From Hyposmocoma kahamanoa (taxonomy: Eukaryota > Arthropoda > Insecta > Lepidoptera > Cosmopterigidae): DNA of 64,000 nt. The DNA lies in NCBI RefSeq assembly GCF_003589595.1, contig NW_020654810.1, positions 6,235,738-6,299,737 of the forward strand. The letters are read 5' to 3'. How positions within the stretch are numbered: position 1 is the first letter of the stretch; the number at the start of each line of letters is the position of its first letter. Shown in pieces: positions 1-11,049 of this stretch. A program made the translations under genes and the position numbers. The notes under the pieces are model-generated. The model did not search any database. It saw only the letters and a program-made list of their open reading frames with translations, and was not told the DNA's origin.

Positions 1-283
1 AATAAAATCTGAAAAAAAGTTTCAAAATTATCATGACAAAATAAAAAATGCTGTGAATGATATTTCAAAAAATCCCGTCCAATGTCAATTATTGCTACGT
101 GTCTAATCACAAGCTTTAAATGAACCAGTGTTGAACATGTAGTATGTAGTAGATTTATTAATGTAATACTAGGCATTTTTGTCACTAGGATACCGAGCTT
201 ACGGGTGTGCCGTTGTTGGGACAATGCTTCTAAAATAAATCCATACTCAGCGATGAAATTCGAGACGAAATAGTAAGCAAGTT

Positions 284-458
284 ATTGTTTCTGCTAATTA
301 TTATCAGTCAAAGTTTTAACAGAGTTGCCATTGTTTCTACAAATTATCAATCAAAGTACTGACAGTGTTGCTGTTTCAACCACTGTTTCTATAACTTATC
401 TGTCAAAGTATTGACAGTGTTGCCGTGTAAACCATTGTTTCGACTAATTATCTGTATT
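284..458. repeat. Tandem repeat, ~52-bp unit, about 3.5 copies
   Basis: Units start at 284, 330, 382 and 434, giving periods of 46, 52 and 52 bp. Each unit begins (A/T)TTGTTTC or ACTGTTTC, runs through an AATTATC block and GTCAAAGTA, and ends GACAGTGTTGCC. Copies differ by a few substitutions and one deletion in the first unit. No coding potential is seen; this is a small minisatellite. Confidence 0.8.
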
Positions 459-904
459 TTTTCTTAAGCTGGTATAATATTTTTAAGTGTGGAATTCCAC
501 AAAATGTTAGTAACAAAATAACAGTAAGTCATTCGGAAACCACATCCTGTACGATAAATTTTACATGTAGTGTGCCATTTCATCTAATTCGGTAACTTTG
601 AATTTGCCCAATTGGAATAAAGAAACTTATTGAAATTGAATAGACATTCATTGTGATCTATGTATTTGCATAGACGGAGAGATAAATTGTCGTTTCCGGC
701 CCACAAGAGGGTCACCCGGTTTATCTATGTTTGGGTATTGTGTGAGAAACTTTACAGTATGGATCCCAGTTGTGAATACAACCTGAACGAACAAAAAAAT
801 TAAAACCAAAATCGGGCTTAAACAACACTAGAGTCGACATCGGGGTTAGCCAAGTCAAACCCCAATATGAATATGAAAATTGAAGAAATAATTATTCAAG
901 GAGC

Positions 905-1096
905 TTTTTTTTTTATAATAAACCAGGTGATGGGACAAAGAAGTCGTGCGCCCGATGGTTAAGCTGCACGCCTGACCATAACAGTTGCAGTGCCACTCAG
1001 AGCTTTAAATCGCAAAGATCTGAAGGGCACTACCACTGCGCCTGTCATCTTGAGACATAAGTTACCAAGTCCCATGTGACTGTAATTTCAACAGAC
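905..1096 (-). mobile_element. LT retroposon (LINE-tail family), 3' part
   Basis: This is the first copy of the most frequent repeat here, called LT. Read on the minus strand it ends ...TTCGTCCCGTCACTTGGTAT followed by an A-rich run, seen as the T-run at 905-914 on the plus strand. The poly(A)-like end and frequent 5' truncation indicate target-primed retrotransposition. The sequence resembles 3' tails of lepidopteran LINEs from memory; the exact clade is not established. Only the 3' two thirds remain. Confidence 0.75.
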
Positions 1097-1657
1097 GTTG
1101 TTTTTCTTTTTCAGATTTAACTTTCAGATGGGCAGAATATAGTTTTCCTGCCAAAAAGTTTAGTATCGTAATTAGAGCAAACCCTTTATTGAAAACGCCA
1201 GTATTCACTAGTGGACTATTACGACTCGAGTTGAAGTTAATTAAGCTAAGATTTCATTATATAGACTTAAAGTTAAATGCCTAGTTATTTAGGTTCAACA
1301 TAAAAGCGGCTAATAAAGTCATGTTATACGACGCAGATTACACTTAAACTTGCTTAGATTATTGAATAATTATTAATAACTTCTCAGTATAAGGATCAAG
1401 TGGAGTTTAATATACCGCAATTAGTTGCAATCACCGTAGGCTCAACTTCGGTTATTTGTAACGTCCCACTGTCTGTAGCATCGTAGCTCTGAAACGGATG
1501 GACTGATTTGAAAATAGCGATACGCGACCTTGAAATGTTACTAATAATTAATCATTCGAATGAGCAAATAATTCGCCTAAGTCGAATACAAGCACAATCA
1601 TTCTTCTCCAGACGGGTGCACGTTTCGAATATGTAGGACCTACTTAGACTCCACGAG

Positions 1658-1768
1658 TAGGGCTAGCACGAACAAGTGCGACTTGCGCGAGAGCGGCATA
1701 AGCAGATTAGCAGTCTCCTGCGCTTTATGTCGCTCTCGCGCCAGTCGCAGCCAGTCGTGCTAGCCCTA
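1658..1768. mobile_element. MITE-C, complete palindromic copy
   Basis: The element has perfect 14-bp terminal inverted repeats, TAGGGCTAGCACGA at 1658 and its complement ending at 1768. Inside lie two further arms made of GCGACTTGCGCGAGAGCG and CGCTTTATGTCGC. The 111-bp unit is almost entirely foldback and has no coding capacity. The outer TA may be the target dinucleotide, which would fit Tc1/mariner-type movement, but this is inference. Related copies lie near 27.3, 28.7, 33.1, 49.1, 52.1 and 55.9 kb. Confidence 0.8.
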
Positions 1769-1829
1769 ATGATCATCCATCATGTCGATATCAAAATATT
1801 CCCCGTCACATTTACGGTATTTACCAAAC

Positions 1830-2092
1830 GTGAGTGTTATGTAGAAAGAGCGAAAGCGCCATTTCGTAAATTTTTTCAGACTCCATGTTTTAGATTTTAA
1901 GGACTGTTTTAAAATATTCATGTTCTGTTTTAAAATTCAATTTTGGTTTTAATTAAGTTTAAGTTTTAAAATTAATTTCTGAACAGGACGTAAATATTTT
2001 AAAATAGTCGTGAAAAATTAAAACATACTCTCCTGAAAAGTTTTCGAAATGGCGTTTTCGCCCTTTCTACAAAACACCGACGATATGTCAGT
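1830..2092. mobile_element. MITE-D foldback copy 1
   Basis: The left arm carries GTAGAAAGAGCGAAAGCGCC and the right arm the complement of GAAAGGGCGAAAACGCC, with GACGATATGTC at the right edge. The AT-rich centre repeats TTTTAAAAT-type blocks. The same arms occur at 35,932-36,130. It is a non-autonomous DNA element of unknown superfamily with no ORF. Confidence 0.7.
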
Positions 2093-2149
2093 CAGAGAGG
2101 GCTAGGCTGTAATTAGTAGTCATCATTCAGATCGTTCGAATACGAAAAT

Positions 2150-2204
2150 TAATAAGGTTACTAATTTGTCGTCATTCGAATGACAAAATTAGTAATTACT
2201 AATG
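2150..2204. repeat. Compound palindrome
   Basis: GTCATTCGAATGAC (2172-2185) is a perfect 14-bp palindrome and ATTAGTAATTACTAAT (about 2189-2204) a perfect 16-bp palindrome. Together with TTACTAATTTGTC upstream they form a near-continuous 40-bp foldback. A similar ACTAATAATTAATCATTCGAATGA block lies at about 1540, so these may be the two ends of an older element into which MITE-C and MITE-D were inserted. Confidence 0.6.
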
Positions 2205-3035
2205 AGTCGAATATCGAAATCATTCGCAATCGCGCATCGCAATCTAAAAGCAGTATTTTTTAATTTGTAGACTAATTTAATTGGAATGATTCTTACCTAC
2301 ATTAAATTTGATAAACATCTGTTGAACTGTATAATATAAGGATCAATTATTATGTAAATCCGATGACATTGCAATAATATGGTAATCCTGAATTCATACC
2401 ACAACCAGGACCTTCTGCTCGATTCTCGAAAAATCTGAACGTATATTCCGCATAAACTTGAAGTATAAAAAAAAACTAAATATTTGCAATTTAACTAAAT
2501 TATTTTGTGAATTAAAATTCTGCAGTATTTTTGAATTTGGAAACTATTTATTTTATATCTAATAAATCGTGGCTGTCTGTGCCTTTTATAACATTTTAGT
2601 TCGAGTTATATTATCTATGGAAGAATTGCTAGCAATCTGTTAAAAAAAACAGATTGCATAATCCGTGAACTTACTTTTAAACGTTACTTACGGTACTAAT
2701 AAGCGATAATAAGCATTGAAAGACGATATTGAGTAAGATTTAGTGTTCCAAAAATGTAGCAAATAAATATGATACCGATGCTGGGACTATCACAGTGTTA
2801 CACGTGAATAAGAGTCCGTCTTTATTTATAGCGTCATTACGACTATATTGAAGAACAAAAGGTTTTGGACTGAGTCCGCGACATTTATTGCTGTACGTCA
2901 CAAATACTGTAATAAAAGTAAACTCAGAACAAACTAAAAGAAATCTAAAAAGTTGGTATGACAAATAGTGCAAATTGGCCAAGGCAAGTGTTTCAAAGGC
3001 CATTATTTCGCAATGCTAGACAATCGTCATTAAAG

Positions 3036-3160
3036 AGGTGGGCCGCGCCGCGCCCGCTCGCGTCACGGTGACGCGGCCTGCGCGAGCGCCGCTCACGTCA
3101 TGCGCTCAGCTGATCGCCTCCGTGTAAACAAATCATAGTACCGCTCCCACGCTCGCGTCT
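3036..3160. promoter_or_regulatory. GC-rich palindromic island
   Basis: A sharply GC-rich, CpG-rich stretch in AT-rich surroundings. CGCGTCACGGTGACGCG at 3059-3075 is palindromic around one base, and CGCTCGCG (3055-3062) pairs with CGCGAGCG (3081-3088). No ORF or repeat copy was recognised. It could be a promoter or enhancer core, or the centre of a GC-rich MITE; the sequence alone does not decide. Confidence 0.35.
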
Positions 3161-3870
3161 TCAAGACAATTGTAGTCGTGTCTATGAACCACGACCAAGT
3201 GAGCTTGCGTGGATTCGTCATTTAGGACTTTATATATAGATCGTACAGTTAAAATATCTCGTCAAGAAAATAACATTTCAAAATAGTTGCGAATGTACTT
3301 TATGTATGAAAAAATCTTAGCGAACATAATAACAATAATAAATAATAATTATAATAAAATGTTTGTTTCAATAATACAATTAACTTTACATTAACAGTGG
3401 ATGGTGCCTATTAAGCTTATCAAACTTGTGTCAGGAGGCACCGCTCTTCCATAGCTATAGATGCACATTTAACATTTTTAACTTATACTTAAATTAGTGT
3501 TTAATTTTTATATTTTTTAACAACGTCAAAACAAACAATTTTTTAACTATTTTCAACATTCTTAACTTCTAATTTTACTCCAATGATTTATTTTTGGAAC
3601 CTGAGAAACATGCTGTTATTATTAGGATATTTCTTTCTCAATAGGTGAGAATTGTGAAACTACGTTATAACGGTATTAAAAGCGTAGTGCGACAACTATA
3701 ACTGATACGGTTACCGTATCAGTTTTTAATTTAAACAATATTATCAGAAATCAAATATAGTTGGCTCTACCGCAACCTCATTCATAAAATGACATAATTT
3801 GAAATGTAACACTTTTAGGAAACGTACAAAATAAATAATCACTTACAAAAAAATACCAATCAGTTTAATT

Positions 3871-4136
3871 TTCTTTTATTAATACCAAGTGACGGGACGA
3901 ACAAGTCGCGCGCCTGGTGGTAAGCGACACGTCTATCCATAACAGTTGAAGTGCCATTCAAAGCTTTAAATCCCAAAGATCTTACGAGCGCTGCCACTGC
4001 GCCTGTCAGCCTGAGACAAAAGTCGACAAGTCCCATGCGCCTGTAATTTCACCAGCACCCTCACCCTTCTAAACTGAAACACAGTAATACTCACATTACT
4101 GCCTGGCGGCAGAAATAGGTAAGGTGCCTCCCTACT
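3871..4136 (-). mobile_element. LT retroposon copy
   Basis: A long LT copy, reading on the minus strand from the CTGCCGCCAGGCAGTAATGTG region to ...CGTCACTTGGTATTAAT beside a T-rich run at 3871-3880. It is immediately followed by a MITE-E end (CTCCCGGACACATAATTCGA at about 4147), so either the LT copy was cut there or the two inserted side by side. Confidence 0.8.
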
Positions 4137-4145
4137 AGAAATACA

Positions 4146-4200
4146 CTCCCGGACACATAATTCGAACCACCATGCAATTTCAGTATTAAATGCTATATAT
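4146..4200. mobile_element. MITE-E left end fragment
   Basis: ATACACTCCCGGACACATAA followed by TGCAATTTCAGTATTAAATGC matches the complete MITE-E at 49,920-50,047 and a fragment at 24,713-24,764. The second inverted end is absent here. Confidence 0.55.
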
Positions 4201-4499
4201 AAGTTTAAACAATGATTGATGCATCAAAATCTATTATGTAACTTTGGAACTGGTATTCTTTTCGATAATAACAATGTTTTTGTATTCTAGACCTCCCGGC
4301 CGTCCCGGTCACATGCCCGCCCTCTGAGAAACAAGAGAAAAACAATCTGATTGATTACATTTACTATATGATTTTTTTGCTATATAATTAATTTTACAAG
4401 CTTACCTGTTGGTAAAAAAATAAGAAAAATAAAGTTCCATCAGTGCTTTCGCGCTGTGTTCCCTCGATACGGCTGATGTTACGTACTTTTTTAAAATCT

Positions 4500-4732
4500 A
4501 CACTCATCAAAAGTGTCTAGGAATCAAGGCATTCTTTTTTTATATTTTTGATTGATTGATAGGGTTATTGAAATTAAATAAAAATATCTATAAAAATGTG
4601 GTAAATTATTTTATATTTTTAAATTATGAAATAGAGCAAATAACCATTGGTGTTAAAAAATAATTCACTTAAAGCCCGACTTTCAGTAATTGGCAAAAAC
4701 AAAAGTGTCTAGGGATCAAGACACTTTTGTTG
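4500..4732 (+). repeat. Repeat T, copy 1
   Basis: This AT-rich repeat begins CACTCATCAAAAGTGTCTAG and ends in a perfect 10-bp hairpin, CAAAAGTGTC then GACACTTTTG (about 4702-4731). The same sequence occurs inverted at 39,082-39,300, sharing ACCATTGGTGT, AATTGGCAAAAAC and the GGGATCAAGG block. No protein relation is visible; class unknown. Confidence 0.65.
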
Positions 4733-5286
4733 TCTGTATTTTGTATGTTTTCCAAAAAGCAACTTTTTCGAAATAAATCACTTTATTGTTAAGGATGCGA
4801 TAAAACATCTGTACATGCAAGCAATAAGAAAATCCCAAAAACGGTATTATAAATTGAGGTCAGTTCAGGTGAGAGAGCTCATTCAGTGACCATACATTCG
4901 TACTAGCTCATTCCATGGCATCCAGACACATTATAGGCAGGGCACTGAACAAGATTAATATTTATGCCAACTATCGCAGTGGCCGGCCCCATCGGTGGGT
5001 TTAATTGGCATCGGGCAAAAATAGCGTCATTAAAGTCATTATTAACCAGTGCAGTTGATTAGAGATAGCGGATACTACTCGGCTATAGCCGCATGGGATA
5101 CAACTATTTAGCTACAGCTTGTTGGTTATAGTGCAGCTGGATTACAGATATTGGGTTTGCGGCTTGTGGTTTACGGTTTGGCAGACAGTAGTGATTAAGA
5201 TATGGTCAAAGGAGGTCGATTTCGACAGGAAATCCTTTTGAATGTAGATTTTGTTACATAGAGCGAGTTTGCATGAATAGTACCGG

Positions 5287-5558
5287 GTTAAAAAAAGGAG
5301 GTTCCCAATTCGACCGTTTTTTTTTTTTTGTATGTATGGTACTCGATGACTCTCGCAATCAGTACACAAATGATTTTGATGATTCTTTTTTCGTTGGAAA
5401 GAGGGTAGGTACCTTAGTATTGATCACATTTAAATTGAAGAAAATATTCCACCTATAAGGGTGGCAAACTAGGGGATGAATCCGGTTTCGCGCACTTTCC
5501 GGTAAACGATTTCAATAAAACTTGGCAATTAAATGTAATTCCACAACTTTTGACGTCT
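5287..5558 (+). mobile_element. MITE-J copy 1
   Basis: A copy of a common element whose better-preserved members start AACCGACTTCAAAA and end TTTTGAGGTCGGTT, a 14-bp inverted repeat. It keeps AAAGGAGG, TTGGAAAGAGGGTA, CACCT.TAAGGGTGGC and CGCGCACTTTCCGGTAA. Both termini are mutated. Other copies lie at 30.4, 38.8, 41.6, 44.9 and 60.6 kb. It has no ORF. Confidence 0.75.
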
Positions 5559-5559
5559 A

Positions 5560-6590
5560 TTTTTTATAATTTTTGTCTTCTTCACATATATGTAGACGCA
5601 TTAGGGTTGCTTCGAATTGGGGTAGCGACGCTAAACTTTATCGTCTATAAGATAAAGTTTTTTTTTTTTTTTAAAGAAATAACGAAAAAAAGCAGCAAGG
5701 GATGTTGCGCGGCGCCAATTCAAAGCGAAACTTTTTGACAAAAAAGGTTTTCTTGAAATTGGTAATTTACCATTTTATTAACCATTAAACAAATAAAAGT
5801 AAATGATGTTGCTATATTCTCAAGTTCGTAACGCATAAATAGTAAAAAATGTACCCCCAAAAATATCGGTCATTTGGTGCCACATTGACGTAAATGTAAA
5901 TTTTGTCAAAATTGATTTAAGTATGTCACAGCATCTGTAACAATCGTTTATTTACGTTTAGAAAAAAATCGATAGATATATAATTAATATGTATTGTAAA
6001 AATACTCAAAGTTTTATTAATACGTCATAAATTTGAAATACACTTAAAACCAAAAAATTCAATTCCATGTCCTGTAATATGACTAGAGTACAATTGCGTC
6101 AGTATGGCATCAAATGAGCGATATGATGATACCTTTAAAAAAAAAGAATACAAGGGAAATAACCCTCAGTGAACCAATGCAATGTTTTATAGATAAGGCA
6201 TTGAGGTTAGCGTTTGTTAAAGGGTTAACCAACTAAAGAAAATTATGTCCAAACCCAAGATTCGCTGTACCGTAATATAATGGAGATCACATTCTATTTG
6301 CATAATATAATTACAGCCTTATTACATGACACAAGGCATAATTTGCAGTGCAAACAATTTTTAAATGCGGTTTCACGTGTCAGTTCTACTTAATACATCA
6401 GTATCACAAGTTATCAAATGTTCGTTTACACTTATTCGACAAAGTTTTGGAAAGGTCGATGCAAAGTTTATTTTTACACAGCAACGCGTCAATAGGACGT
6501 CCAAATGACGGCGCATTCACTTTTTCAATACCTAAATTGATGTATTGTCTGATATTGACGGTTTATTAACTAACATTCAATATGGAATTG
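5560..6590. other. AT-rich DNA with no recognised gene
   Basis: There are short A and T runs and no ORF with recognisable sequence. No inverted-repeat element or long tandem repeat was identified. It may be ordinary intergenic DNA or an old, unrecognisable repeat. Confidence 0.5.
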
Positions 6591-6640
6591 TTTATTTTTT
6601 TACGATACCAAGTGACGGGATGAACAAGTCGTGCGCCTGG

Positions 6641-7035
6641 GGCCCGATTCTGCTAATTTTCTTAAAACCATTGGTCATCGTAATTCCATTGAGACTCCAC
6701 CGAGATTATATCGCAATCATGATAATATTTGCTATTCTGCTAAAATTTTGTTGCAATGGCAGTTGAGTGTCAATAGAGTGTCAGTAGAATGGCAATGGCG
6801 GTAATCATTCATTCCAAATTCATTCGTTTATTCACGATCGATGTTGCCACACTAAAACTACCATAGAAATTACTACACACATCTTCAATTTTATCTTGTT
6901 TAATCAGCAATTTCGTCTTCAAATAAATGTAATTTTCATAATATAATACTTGATAATCGATGAAAGCACGAAACTTGTCAGTAAAAACCTTTATTTGTAA
7001 AAAATTAAATAAAATGAGGCTGTTTAAGCGCGACA
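6641..7035 (+). mobile_element. Repeat F, copy 1 (inside an LT copy)
   Basis: The sequence from TTCTGCTAATTTTCTTAAAA, through CATTGAGA.TCAC..GATTAT and GGCGGTTGAGT-like blocks, matches 33,155-33,628. In the second copy the far end reads TTCAAATTAGCAGA, complementary to the start, so F is probably an inverted-repeat DNA element. The right boundary here is uncertain. Confidence 0.55.
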
Positions 7036-7092
7036 TCGGTGCGGAATACATTTGGTCTAAAGATCTTAGGGTGGACAAGCCCCACGTGCCCT

Positions 7093-7307
7093 TTTTTTCT
7101 TGGCGTGTCGACTCTGACGTTTATATTTGTGAGGACCAGTACTTAGCGATTGAGATAGCTTTGTCACTGGCGTTGTACAGGTCCTCGCGTGTGCAGTAAG
7201 GACAGGCAGGATAAGACAAAAGATGTGCCATTGAACGGGGAGAGACACCACACGGATATGCGCTCTCCGAACTGTAGCCCCCACCCGTGCATGCACTCCT
7301 TGCTTCC
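7093..7307 (-). pseudogene. LINE 3' end with C-terminal peptide
   Basis: On the minus strand an ORF of about 60 codons (7309 down to 7121) ends ...CTREDLYNASDKAISIAKYW, which resembles, from memory, the C-terminal end of insect LINE reverse-transcriptase proteins (a Cys/His-rich stretch followed by EDL...A...W). The ORF ends just before an A-run (T-run at 7092-7098). Imperfect 12-bp flanks CACGTGCCCTTT (7083) and CATGTGCCCTTC (7308) look like a target-site duplication. It is a 5'-truncated, dead copy inside LT. Confidence 0.5.
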
Positions 7308-7726
7308 ATGTGCCCTTCAAAGCCGGAACGCAGTAATTAGTTCTATGATCATATAACTGTTTGGCGGTAGAAATAGGTTAGGCAGTAGTTTCCTGGACGA
7401 ACTCTTTCACAAGGAGCTCTACTGCTACTAAAATCTTATGTCGTCGTGATCATCATTATTCGTATCTCATGTTAGCAATTGACGTCTAAAAGTAATCAGG
7501 ACTCTATTTTCGTGAGATAAATAGAGAAGCAAGTGGAGCAAGACGGTGTGCATGGTATACACACCTGTCACATTGACTACTCAAACGTTGTGCACCTGTG
7601 GCCTTTTAATACACTTTGTACCAGTTATGACACTACCATTAAGCAGTAGGGAATCGATAATCCAACCCCCAAAAAAGACGAAATTCGGTGAGAAAACTTT
7701 TTTGGAGAGTTATAATAATAATAAAT

Positions 7727-7863
7727 TGGAAATGAAACTATTTATTGAGATCTAAATCGCGCATCAGCGTTTCGGGCCCTTTGCAGGTCCCGTAGTCATG
7801 TGGATTTGTTTGAAAAAACAAATATACACGATGTAGATTCGAAAAAATAGTTTCATTTTCTAC
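7727..7863. mobile_element. MITE-S copy 1
   Basis: Ends are TTGGAAATGAAACTATT and the complement of AATAGTTTCATTTTCTA. The core contains CGTTTCGGGCCCTTTGCAGG and TTTGTTTGAAAAAACAAATA. The best copy is at 63,581-63,724, with a perfect 28-bp inverted repeat. Fragments occur near 44.4, 54.3 and 61.4 kb. Confidence 0.7.
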
Positions 7864-7876
7864 GTTCAATAAAGCA

Positions 7877-8040
7877 GTGGTTCTGCTGCATCTGCAGTTG
7901 CGGCATTTGCGAGCGGCTTCAGCTCCGACCTCTCCAACGGAATCACGACCAAGCTCTCTTAAAGGCCATTCAGATGGACGTTTGGAAGCCCATGGCGGCC
8001 CACTGAACCATCGACAAGCTTCACGGGCGACAGGCGACAA
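7877..8040 (-). other. GC-rich pocket with open frame, identity unknown
   Basis: About 160 bp of markedly higher GC content directly follow MITE-S copy 1. On the minus strand a frame is open from 8040 through the pocket (SPVAREACRWFSG... to ...KCRNCRCSRTTALLN) and continues into the MITE. No family was recognised. It may be a transposon-captured exon, an old LINE piece or chance. Confidence 0.25.
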
Positions 8041-8382
8041 TCATAATATAATACATTTTTATTTATTCAGACAACTAGATCCACAGTTTTTTTTTTAGTA
8101 TTCCACTAATGACTACGTTAATATAGATATTATTAATGGGCAGTGCATTGTTAATTAAGTGTTGCATGCATTATTTAGCACTTCATTCTTTCGGCTACCA
8201 TCATAAAGAGGCTGTTAGCTGTCAGGAATTCTAGCGATGCTATCTTCTTCCGCAACACAACTTCAACTTTAAAGTTGTCCACTCGGGTTTTGGCAAACAT
8301 GGTAGATGCACTGAAAAAACGCGGTAGCCTCAACAGCATTCTTGTACAGGACAGCTCTCAGCTGCTTTAATTACTTATTTGA

Positions 8383-8440
8383 CAGTAATTGTTTCTGACA
8401 GATGTCGGACGGAGAGCGAGAATAGAGTTCGCCGCACTGT
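8383..8440. repeat. MITE-L arm fragment
   Basis: TTGACAGTAATTGTTTC followed by AGATGTCGGACGGAGAGCGAG matches the inner arm of the foldback element at 23,556-23,969. Only one arm is present. Confidence 0.5.
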
Positions 8441-8699
8441 TAGATAAAATAGATTTAAAAAACAACGTAGCATTGAAATCCGCCATTTGGGTGGTGCCCA
8501 ATCCGACATAATTCTATTTGTTATGAAAAAAACACGCAAGTTATTTTTTTTTTAAACTGTTACTTTCCCTAAAATGTTACTTATTTCGTTACTTTTTTGT
8601 TGAGGGAACGATGTGTACTTTCCTATATGTATAAGAATATTGAGTGTGAACAATATTTATGCTGAAACTAGAACAATTTTCTTAGCACCGAAACATTTA

Positions 8700-10430
8700 T
8701 TGCACAATTTCACGCCAAAATTGTAGGCAACGCTAGCGAACAAATTGCGCGAGCGCCTATCCCCTGAATTTCGCGGTCGTATTTCATAATCAAAATCATA
8801 TTTCAGTAGGCAGGCGGTACATCGACGCGGGAGGGGACAGAGAAATATAGCCAGGCTAGATATCTGCCAACTTCAGGCCGGCGAGGCCCTTGTGAGGTTT
8901 ATCTCGCTCGTCCCCGCGCGGCGCCGCTCTTTGGGAAATTGCGTACACTGCAAACAAAGAAATTGCACGTCGAGATAACGTAGCGGAGCGTATCGCTACG
9001 GACGCCCCTCGCCCACACTTAATAGAGATGACAAACAGTGTACCGTTGCCCTGGGCTGCGCTAATGAGGGGGACGAATAAAGTACCGAAAATTACAGCGA
9101 TCTATAAAATGGACGTGGCTTTGTATGTGCCACAGAACCCAATTTTGTCGGAAAGCAATTAACATAAAATAAAGCATGCACATTTTGAATTTTATATGAA
9201 TGGATATTAATTTGATCCAGTTTCGGAGAGAATTTGTTATGTGCGGAAGGCTGATTTAAGTTTGATAATCCGGCAACCGTGTGCCGTCAGAGATAGGGGC
9301 GATTCGATGAGGGTCTGTACGCGAGAGGGCGCATTGCAATCGAAAAGTTTCGCCATAGCACTTTCAAAAGATACAATAAAGCAAGAGTTTGATAAAGAGA
9401 CTACAAAAGTATTTCAGTTCAATATAGTGGTCAGCAGTGGACAGTCCGAGTCATAAATGTTTCATTTGATTGGAGACGCAAGCGTTATCGCATTGAGCAG
9501 TCATTGTGTGCAAATGCAGGTAAGCGCATCGACCTGAAGAGATGCCTGTATTCAAATAAACGCTGAGCATTATATGGGCCGAATGTTCGAGAAACAATTG
9601 CTAAATTTAATCATAAGAAAGTCCCTTTACGCATTCAGAGCAGTCAACTTGATTCCCAAAGGGAATTCTCAATAAAAACGGTTCGTCTCAAAGTGCGACG
9701 TTTCGAGCCGTAGTAGATGGGTAGGAGGTACCCTCTGGCGGAAATCAGAACACGCACGGAATTTCATCCTTTGAGCGCTATGGCTGCCTTGACAGCTTTT
9801 AGGGGAACGTCTCTCGTATTGGGGAAACGCATTATAGAACTTTAATGGCAAATGAGGGCTTCACGGCTCACTGCTGCTTTATAATCCTTGTACAACCTAT
9901 ATACAAAATTGGAAAACTTGAAGAGAAACCGACGACATGAGGTTTCGTATTAATTAACTTCGGCGTGTGGAATCGCGAAGTTCGTCGGCGCTGGTATTTA
10001 TAGACAATCTGTTCGTTTAGTGCTTCAGCAAAACCATAGGATAATGATAAGGTAACGTGTCAACACTCGTGATCCATAAAGCCATACGGTCACCATTAAC
10101 GGAAGCGTATCGTCGGAAACACGCGCTGCAAGTGTTTACGAGCCAGCCGCCAATGGGAGCGTTGCGAGGAAACTATAAGTTTGATAGTGGCGTATTAAAC
10201 CACAGGCGCGACTTTCAAGCGGAGTCAAGTTTCCAAGCGAAGAACACGTCGGCGATGGGGTTGGGGGTGGATCAAGGGTGGCGGGGGTGTTGTTAGGCGA
10301 CGTGACATTTTCGCAAACAAGCCCCGGGAAGCGAGGCAGGGGCGTCGTGAAATTTGCAACCTCGGCGCCAGCGGCTAGTCGGTTGCGGTGGCACTCAGCT
10401 TGGAAGTGTTTTAAAACATTTTTCAACATG
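8700..10430. promoter_or_regulatory. GC-richer, repeat-poor block; candidate cis-regulatory region
   Basis: For about 1.7 kb base composition rises clearly above that of the surroundings, with CpG-containing stretches at about 8740-9030 and 10,090-10,400, and no copy of the families that fill the rest of the window. Open frames are short and resemble nothing known. GGGAATTCTC at about 9661 is an NF-kB/Dorsal-like string, but single motifs mean little. The combination suggests conserved noncoding regulatory DNA; an unrecognised gene piece is the alternative. Confidence 0.3.
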
Positions 10431-10890
10431 AAACTTAACCACTAATACAACAAAGTGATTACTAAAGAACCGTTTTATTTCATTAAACAAAAGTTTCTTA
10501 ATAAAATTATCAGTTAGCTAATTTGGCACATCTTCCATCCTTAGGCCCTACCCATGTCAATGAACGAAATCGATGAATAAATTTAGCGAGTCTCGTTTAC
10601 CGCGCGTTACGAGCAGCCGTCACTAAGAAACTAATTCATTGCTCTGTAATTTGCATTCTTTCTACGCTTATTAACATAGGATTAACTGAATTGAATTATG
10701 GCACCCTCCAAAAAATCTTATGTTAAAAAAATGTTAATGGAGAACTCCAATAATTTCAGATACTAGAAACGAGAATATGAACAAAGCGATTTTAGGCTTA
10801 GTCAAAATTTCAAAGGAGAATTTTGTTATTGGTTTAATTTTTATTTATTATAAAATAGAGAATTTAGAGGATACACACTAGTGACGACAT

Positions 10891-11048
10891 CAAGCGACGA
10901 CGGGATGAACAAGTCGTGTGCCTGGTAGTGAGTACCACGCCTGTCCGAGATAGTTGCAGTGCTACTCAGAGCTTTAAATCGCAAAGAGTTGAGGGGCACT
11001 GCCGTTGCACCCGTCATCCTGAGACATAAGTTGACAAGTGCCCTGTGC
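10891..11048 (-). mobile_element. LT retroposon copy
   Basis: The sequence runs from GACGGGATGAACAAGTCGTG to GACAAGTGCCCTGTGC and covers the 3' half of LT. Its 5' half is missing, as expected from incomplete reverse transcription. Confidence 0.75.
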
Positions 11049-11049
11049 A

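Larger units (their letters stand above)
6591..7436 (-). mobile_element. LT copy split by two later insertions
   Basis: LT sequence is present in three pieces: the 3' end at 6591-6640 (ATACCAAGTGACGGGATGAA), a middle piece at about 7036-7092 and the 5' part at 7308-7436 (GCCGGAACGCAGTAAT to GAGCTCTACTGCTACTAAA). The gaps hold repeat F (6641-7035) and a LINE 3' end (7093-7307). The order of pieces matches intact copies, so this is one older LT copy that took two later insertions. Confidence 0.7.

Noticed and set aside
284..458. CRISPR-like array
   Set aside because: There are only 3.5 contiguous, diverged units with no spacers, and the DNA is eukaryotic.
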